From Bacteroidales bacterium UBA1189 (GTDB lineage Bacteria > Bacteroidota > Bacteroidia > Bacteroidales > Bacteroidaceae): DNA of 9,163 nt. The first letter of the stretch is position 1; every line of letters starts with the position of its first letter. The stretch spans positions 38,068 through 47,230 of the forward strand of contig DBYJ01000011.1 in NCBI GenBank assembly GCA_002309805.1, read 5' to 3'. Positions 5,588 to 9,163 of the stretch are shown piece after piece. The notes under the pieces are model-generated. The model ran no database searches. It saw nothing but the letters and a program-made list of their open reading frames with translations, and was not told the origin of the DNA. The position numbers and the translations under genes are program-made.

Positions 5588-6676
5588 CTATTTCAGCTTG
5601 TCGTAAATCTCATCTGTAACGGCTTCCAGCCATTCGTTTGATGCTCCTTCCTGCACGTCCTTGTGATAGGTCAGATGCTGGAACCATGAGTCTCGGGCGG
5701 CTCCATGCCAATGCTTTACCTCGGCAGGGATGGCGATGATGGTGCCTGGTGTCATCGGGACGGCCTCCTTGCCCCATTCCTGATACCAGCCGCGACCAGC
5801 CACACAAATCAGCACCTGCACCTGCTTGTGATGGATGTGCCAGTTGTTGCGACAGCGAGGCTCGAAGGTGACGTTAGCCATGCCGCCCTCCATCGGAGCC
5901 AGATAGCTGTTCCCGACGAAATACTGGGCGTAGGCGGTGTTCGGTTCTCCCTTTGGCCAGACAGAAAAATCGACCGTCTGCACAGGGCTATAGTTCTCAC
6001 CCAAGACGGCTGCCAGCGCGCCACGAAGCCGTTCGGCCTCTGCGGCGCCAACCTTAGCTTCCAACTGGGCCGGTATCTCCCTGAGGGCTTCGTCGGAAAC
6101 GCCCATGTTTCTTGCGCCCGACACATGGGCCTGCAATTGCGGCTCGCAGCCGGGTAGGGAAGAGATGGCCGAAACGGTCACTACCTCGCGGTCGGCAAAC
6201 GAGAGGTTGTTGCGGGCGAAGATATCGCCAAAGAGGTGCGCCTTCAGGTAGTAATCGGTCTGAGGGGCGAAGGCGTAGGTGAACGGCTGTCCTCCGCAGA
6301 GTCGGGTTTGCACTTCAGTACCCTGAGAGAGTGCATCGTAGTCCTTCGGAAGCGGATCGGCCTCGCGGCCTGCATCCACACGCTGTCCTGCTTCTTTACG
6401 CTCGACAATAACTTGCTGTAAAGCGCCAAGGGCATTCAGCGAGCGGGGAAAGCCCGTGTAGGCGTAGAGTTGTGACAATGCCTCCTTGGCCTCGCTCGCG
6501 GTCAGTCCTGCGGCGAATCCTTCGTTCAGGGCTGCTTTCAGCCCTTCGATGTCTCCCTTTGCCTCGGTGGCGGCGATGGCCACGAGTGCCTGTTGTCTTG
6601 TTGTTAGTGCCATATCCTGTGCGTTTGTCTGCAGCGTCATCATCAGAAGTGACGCCAGCATGATTGTTTTTTGCAT
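5588..6676 (-). CDS. Exported carboxymuconolactone-decarboxylase-like / cupin fusion
   Basis: A 362-residue protein with a signal peptide (MQKTIMLASLLMMTLQTNAQ, likely cut near residue 20). Residues about 25-95 (RQQALVAIAATEAKGDIEGLKAALNEGFAAGLTASEAKEAL) and about 140-225 (REVVTVSAISSLPGCEPQLQAHVSGARNMGVSDEAL) are two CMD/AhpD-like all-helical domains. The second has Glu164, Cys177 and His184 but no CXXC pair, so an AhpD-type thiol peroxidase role is unlikely. Residues about 262-345 are a cupin barrel with putative metal ligands His280, His282, Gln286 and His324 (NNWHIHH, KHWHG). Related fusions are known in Bacteroidetes, but their substrates are not. The start is 1 bp after the stop of the cupin-ABM gene, so they are almost certainly co-transcribed. 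It likely acts in the periplasm on a small, perhaps aromatic or lactone-like, molecule. Domain calls are firm; the reaction is not. Confidence 0.88.
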   Translation of the reverse strand: MQKTIMLASLLMMTLQTNAQDMALTTRQQALVAIAATEAKGDIEGLKAALNEGFAAGLTASEAKEALSQLYAYTGFPRSLNALGALQQVIVERKEAGQRVDAGREADPLPKDYDALSQGTEVQTRLCGGQPFTYAFAPQTDYYLKAHLFGDIFARNNLSFADREVVTVSAISSLPGCEPQLQAHVSGARNMGVSDEALREIPAQLEAKVGAAEAERLRGALAAVLGENYSPVQTVDFSVWPKGEPNTAYAQYFVGNSYLAPMEGGMANVTFEPRCRNNWHIHHKQVQVLICVAGRGWYQEWGKEAVPMTPGTIIAIPAEVKHWHGAARDSWFQHLTYHKDVQEGASNEWLEAVTDEIYDKLK

Positions 6677-6677
6677 A

Positions 6678-7454
6678 TTATCTTTGTTTGATGAATATCA
6701 TTTTCATTGTCTCCGGGTCGAGGGGCTTCATGGCGGGCAGTTTCAGGCTCTTCACCATGTGGAGCGTGCCTTGCTTGTACGTCTGGAAGTGACGGGTCTG
6801 CAAATGGCTCTGATAGGCTTCCTCGGATGCATAGATCTCGAGGATGCGAATCTGCGTGGAATCCTCGGCACTCTGCATCGGGAACAGGCAGATGACGCCT
6901 GGCTCACGCTCAACGCTGAGGCGGTCAACCTCATTCGCAAATTCCAGGTATTCCTTCAGGTGCTGCGGATAGACTTCAATTTCTGCGATACGGACAAGCA
7001 TATTTTCGTAGGTTATAGGATTTGTAAACTCTTCGTCGGTCACTTTGCGCAGTTGTACGGCATGCTGCTCGCCGGGGACGATGTCGCTGACAGTCAAACA
7101 CTCGGCATCGCTCCAGGGGGTGGCGCCATTCCAATGACGCACATCCGGTGCCGTTGTCACCACGTCGCCTTTACGGAGCAGCTGCTTGGGCTTTCCCTCT
7201 TCCTGATAATAAGCCTCGCCGCGGAGTACCATCAGCACTTGTGTGGCGCCGGGATGGTAGTGCCACGAATTGCGGCTTCCCTTTTCAAAGAAGAAATTGG
7301 TGGTCATCTGCCGTTCGCTGCGGCTAAGCACAGCGATGTGGACGGTTCCCGTGTTGAACTCAGCGGGAGCCGCGAACTGTGTGGGAAAGATGGTCTGTGC
7401 TGGTAACGTGACCGACATCAGGGCAAAAGACAAAAGAAGTGACAGTTTTTTCAT
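6678..7454 (-). CDS. Exported cupin / antibiotic-biosynthesis-monooxygenase (ABM) fusion
   Basis: A 258-residue protein. MKKLSLLLSFALMSVTLPAQ is a standard signal peptide, and for that reason the ATG at 7454 is preferred over an in-frame ATG ten codons earlier (7484), which would lie inside the end of the amidohydrolase gene. Residues about 35-125 form a cupin with WHYHPGATQ (His65, His67, Gln72) and RHWNG (His107) as putative metal ligands. Residues about 152-245 resemble an ABM/YgiN-like ferredoxin-type barrel (VRIAEIEVYPQHLKEYLEFANEVDRLSVEREPGVICLFPM, RILEIYASEEAYQSHLQTRHFQTY), a fold used in cofactor-free quinol oxidation and related chemistry. The gene is 7 bp after the amidohydrolase and 1 bp before the CMD-cupin gene. 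A periplasmic oxygenase or quinol-handling role is possible, but the host is probably anaerobic, so the chemistry may not be oxygenation. Confidence 0.87.
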   Translation of the reverse strand: MKKLSLLLSFALMSVTLPAQTIFPTQFAAPAEFNTGTVHIAVLSRSERQMTTNFFFEKGSRNSWHYHPGATQVLMVLRGEAYYQEEGKPKQLLRKGDVVTTAPDVRHWNGATPWSDAECLTVSDIVPGEQHAVQLRKVTDEEFTNPITYENMLVRIAEIEVYPQHLKEYLEFANEVDRLSVEREPGVICLFPMQSAEDSTQIRILEIYASEEAYQSHLQTRHFQTYKQGTLHMVKSLKLPAMKPLDPETMKMIFIKQR

Positions 7455-7461
7455 GGGTGCC

Positions 7462-8487
7462 TTAATTGAAAAGTTGATGCGCATTTTTGTAAAGGATCAT
7501 TTTGCGGAACGGGGCGAGGTCAGGCTCCGTCGTCAGGTAGTGTTTCATCCTCTGGAGGCTCTGCGTGAGCACTTCGGGAGCTACGTAAGGATAGTCGGAG
7601 CCATAGAGCAGGTGTTCGGGAGTGGTGATGGTGAGCATCATGCGGATGACCTCGGGCGAGTGGGCCCCGGCAAGGTCGTAGTAGAGGGCACCAAGGTTAG
7701 CCTCCCAGTCGATGTCGCCTACAAGTTTGTTTGCCTGCATTACGGGCGTCAGCGATTTCATGCGAGGCACGGCCAAGGGCAGATAGGCCCCACAATGAGG
7801 CACCACCACCTTGACGTCCCGATAGCGTGCCAGCACGTTACGGCTGATCATATTCGCTACGGCACGTGTGGTCTCAGAGAGGTACTCCTGCATGGCGAGC
7901 GGGGTCTGGGCCATCACTTCGCGGTTGACGGGTTCGGGGCGATGGGGATGCAGGATGACGACAGCCTTCCGCTCATGTAATACGGCGAAAAGCGTATCCA
8001 GTTCAGGAGCGCCAAGGTACTGTCCGCCCACATTAGTGGCTAATTTGATGCCATCGGCGCCCAAGGTGTCGAGCGTATAGGTTGCCTCGCGGATGGCCGC
8101 ATCGACATCGGGCAAGGGGAGGGCAGCGCAGAACAGGAACCGGCCGGGATGGCTCTTCTTGATCTGGGCTGCAGCTTCGTTGGCCTTTCTCACGACGTCG
8201 GCAGAGGTCGGCTGCGGAGCGGCCAATGTCAGCACAGAAGTCGCTATGCCGGCTTCGTCCATCCACTTCAGGTGTGTCTGTACGTCGTATCCTGGCAGGG
8301 GAAATCCCTCGTCCATCAGCCGTCCCTCCCGTTCGAGAGCCGACACATACTCAGGTGTGATGATGTGGCTATGCACATCTATTATGCCTTGTGCGGATGC
8401 CGCTCCGGCTAATAACAGGGAAAGAACCATTGCCCAGCGCCTTCGGCGCAATTGAAAAGTGATAATTGATAATTGAAAACTATCCAT
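7462..8487 (-). CDS. Exported amidohydrolase, ACMSD-like family 2; start uncertain
   Basis: Counting from the ATG at 8487, the protein has 341 residues with metal-dependent amidohydrolase hallmarks: DVHSHI (His39, His41), GIKLATN (Lys148), VILHPHRPE (His180), VVPHCG (His231) and LLYGSDYPY (Asp298). This is the amidohydrolase-2 family, which includes aminocarboxymuconate-semialdehyde and resorcylate decarboxylases as well as hydrolases, usually with one Zn. A signal-like stretch RRRRWAMVLSLLLAGAASA precedes Q33. The start is doubtful: the first 13 codons (MDSFQLSIITFQL) are translated from an intergenic-type AATTGAAAA repeat. A TTG at 8451 would give a clean 20-residue signal peptide, while the ATG at 8430 would leave a signal too short and without basic residues. 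It lies 7 bp before the cupin-ABM gene. Substrate unknown; a decarboxylase or hydrolase of a ring-derived acid is a reasonable guess. Confidence 0.85.
   Translation of the reverse strand: MDSFQLSIITFQLRRRRWAMVLSLLLAGAASAQGIIDVHSHIITPEYVSALEREGRLMDEGFPLPGYDVQTHLKWMDEAGIATSVLTLAAPQPTSADVVRKANEAAAQIKKSHPGRFLFCAALPLPDVDAAIREATYTLDTLGADGIKLATNVGGQYLGAPELDTLFAVLHERKAVVILHPHRPEPVNREVMAQTPLAMQEYLSETTRAVANMISRNVLARYRDVKVVVPHCGAYLPLAVPRMKSLTPVMQANKLVGDIDWEANLGALYYDLAGAHSPEVIRMMLTITTPEHLLYGSDYPYVAPEVLTQSLQRMKHYLTTEPDLAPFRKMILYKNAHQLFN
8437..8449. repeat. Short GC palindrome GCGCC-TTC-GGCGC at the amidohydrolase 5' end
   Basis: Five perfect G/C pairs enclose a 3-base loop. It lies directly against the AATTGAAAA repeat and, if translated, encodes the RRRR of the putative signal peptide. 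As RNA it would form a tight hairpin just before the ATG at 8430 and beside the TTG at 8451. It may belong to the same dispersed repeat as the AT-rich stretch next to it. Confidence 0.6.
8450..8479. repeat. AATTGAAAA direct repeat with 21-bp period
   Basis: AATTGAAAA occurs at 8450-8458 and again at 8471-8479, with GTGATAATTGAT between them. In the reading frame of the amidohydrolase this gives FQL-SIIT-FQL. Low-complexity ATAATTG-type runs like this are typical of intergenic repeats in Bacteroidales, so it is probably not part of an ancestral protein. Confidence 0.6.
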
Positions 8488-8495
8488 TGTACATT

Positions 8496-8523
8496 CTCTA
8501 ACCTCTAACCCCTAACCTCTAAC
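8496..8523. repeat. Four tandem heptamers, CTCTAAC type
   Basis: Units are CTCTAAC (8496), CTCTAAC (8503), CCCTAAC (8510) and CTCTAAC (8517), followed by CC. They fill most of the 40-bp gap between the alpha/beta hydrolase stop and the amidohydrolase ATG. There is no hairpin or T-run here, so this does not look like a terminator. The array could change length by slippage and so alter the spacing in front of the downstream gene. Confidence 0.85.
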
Positions 8524-8527
8524 CCAA

Positions 8528-9163
8528 TCATTTTAGATTCTCTTTGAAGAATTCGGCCAGCGTGTCCCAAGGGATCATGTTCTTCGGCTCGCCCTTGCCC
8601 TTCAGTTCGGTGTAGCCGCCGTCGTAGAGGTCGCAATGCGAGGCATCGGGGATGATGAGCAGCTGCTTGTTCTCGGGATGGGGATTAGGCTCGCCAACGA
8701 ACTTGTAACCCTCGGCCTTACCCTCGACCATGTAGTGATAGGCTGCCTCGCCGAAATAGCGCGAGTGGGCTTCGGCACCATGCATCACGAGGACGGCCGA
8801 GCGGATCTCGTTGATATAGTAGAGGAAACGGCTGTTGGCGTAAGCCTGAGTACCGATGACGCGCCAGCCGTCGTTCGAGTTGCCGCTACGCTTGTGGTAG
8901 CCGCGTGGGGTCTTGTAATAGTCGTGGTAGTCGTGAACGAACTGCGGAGCCTGAGGGGGCACGGTGTCCAGTACGCCTCCCGCCATGGCCATGGGGTCGG
9001 CGAGGCGCTGCCTGGAGAGCATGTCGCGGTTCCGGTGACGTGCCTCTTCGACGTCGAAAGCGTCGTTGTAGTCGTTGCCGCTGACACGCGTCATGTCGTA
9101 CATCGTCGAGGCGATGGTGGCCTTGATGCGGGTGTCGGCAGCAGCGGCGTTCAGGGCGATGCC
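8528..9163 (-). CDS. Alpha/beta hydrolase, C-terminal part (5' end outside window)
   Basis: The frame is open to the right edge of the window, giving 211 residues of a longer protein. The visible part begins GIALNAAAADTRIKATIASTMYDM, the helix after the nucleophile elbow and the next strand of an alpha/beta hydrolase of the dienelactone-hydrolase/COG1073 kind. The nucleophile motif itself would be just outside the window. SAVLVMHGAEAHSRYFGEAAY (from about fragment residue 122) carries the HG of the late strand, and LLIIPDASHCDLYD supplies the probable catalytic His176 of the fragment. The usual acid position after HG is Ala-Glu rather than Asp, worth checking. An ATG at 9103 is internal and should not be taken as the start. 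It is the first visible gene of the minus-strand operon, 40 bp before the amidohydrolase. Likely an esterase or C-C/ester hydrolase of small molecules. Confidence 0.83.
   Translation of the reverse strand, partial: GIALNAAAADTRIKATIASTMYDMTRVSGNDYNDAFDVEEARHRNRDMLSRQRLADPMAMAGGVLDTVPPQAPQFVHDYHDYYKTPRGYHKRSGNSNDGWRVIGTQAYANSRFLYYINEIRSAVLVMHGAEAHSRYFGEAAYHYMVEGKAEGYKFVGEPNPHPENKQLLIIPDASHCDLYDGGYTELKGKGEPKNMIPWDTLAEFFKENLK

Noticed and set aside
6486..7406. A 306-codon plus-strand open frame
   Set aside because: It lies antisense to the CMD-cupin and cupin-ABM genes, whose signal peptides and domains are clear. It has no recognisable motif of its own.
7270..7980. A 236-codon plus-strand open frame
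   Set aside because: Antisense to the well-supported amidohydrolase and cupin-ABM genes; a shadow of high-GC codon use.
8496..8523. Telomere-like CTAACC repeats as a linear-replicon end
   Set aside because: Only four heptamers, located between two co-directed genes inside a chromosome-like context; more likely a simple intergenic repeat.

Overview
This looks like chromosomal DNA from a Bacteroidales bacterium, most likely a gut or rumen Prevotella/Segatella-type organism. This is inferred from the protein families: a nucleoside kinase ending in IPPTSLLREFVGGSS, an HU-type protein fused to a winged helix, a DUF4832-like secreted protein, and secreted CMD/cupin fusions. Other signs are a match to the Bacteroidetes -7 promoter element (TAnnTTTG), start codons mostly lacking a Shine-Dalgarno sequence, and short-period intergenic repeats. 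No rRNA, tRNA, CRISPR array, transposase or phage gene was seen.

Plus strand, left part (1-3423). The window opens inside the 3' end of a nucleoside (uridine) kinase. A 262-bp gap follows, holding four tandem 21-bp units (486-569) 29 bp ahead of an HU/winged-helix DNA-binding protein. Next, closely spaced in one direction, come a flavodoxin-fold reductase with a Cys cluster, a 61-residue two-helix membrane protein, a MmcQ/YjbR-family protein and a lipoprotein of unknown function.

Convergent junction (3424-3612). The two gene sets face each other across about 160 bp built almost entirely of 8-bp AGACT-type repeats on the left and their inverted copies on the right. This can form a very long hairpin and probably ends transcription from both sides.

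Minus strand, right part (3613-9163). Read in the direction of transcription, this is: an alpha/beta hydrolase (5' end outside the window), a secreted ACMSD-like amidohydrolase, a secreted cupin-ABM fusion, and a secreted CMD-CMD-cupin fusion. The last three are separated by 7 bp and 1 bp. A strong hairpin terminator follows, then a promoter-like element, a second Cys-cluster flavodoxin-fold reductase, and a secreted DUF4832-like TIM-barrel protein. The hydrolase, amidohydrolase, cupin-ABM and CMD-cupin genes look like one unit acting on small, possibly aromatic or quinone-like, molecules, with several enzymes exported. The substrate cannot be read from the sequence.

Best candidates for something new: (1) the 21-bp repeat array paired with the HU-winged-helix gene; (2) the exported amidohydrolase/cupin-ABM/CMD-cupin cassette; (3) the octamer inverted-repeat element between convergent genes; (4) intergenic repeats that run into the amidohydrolase reading frame.
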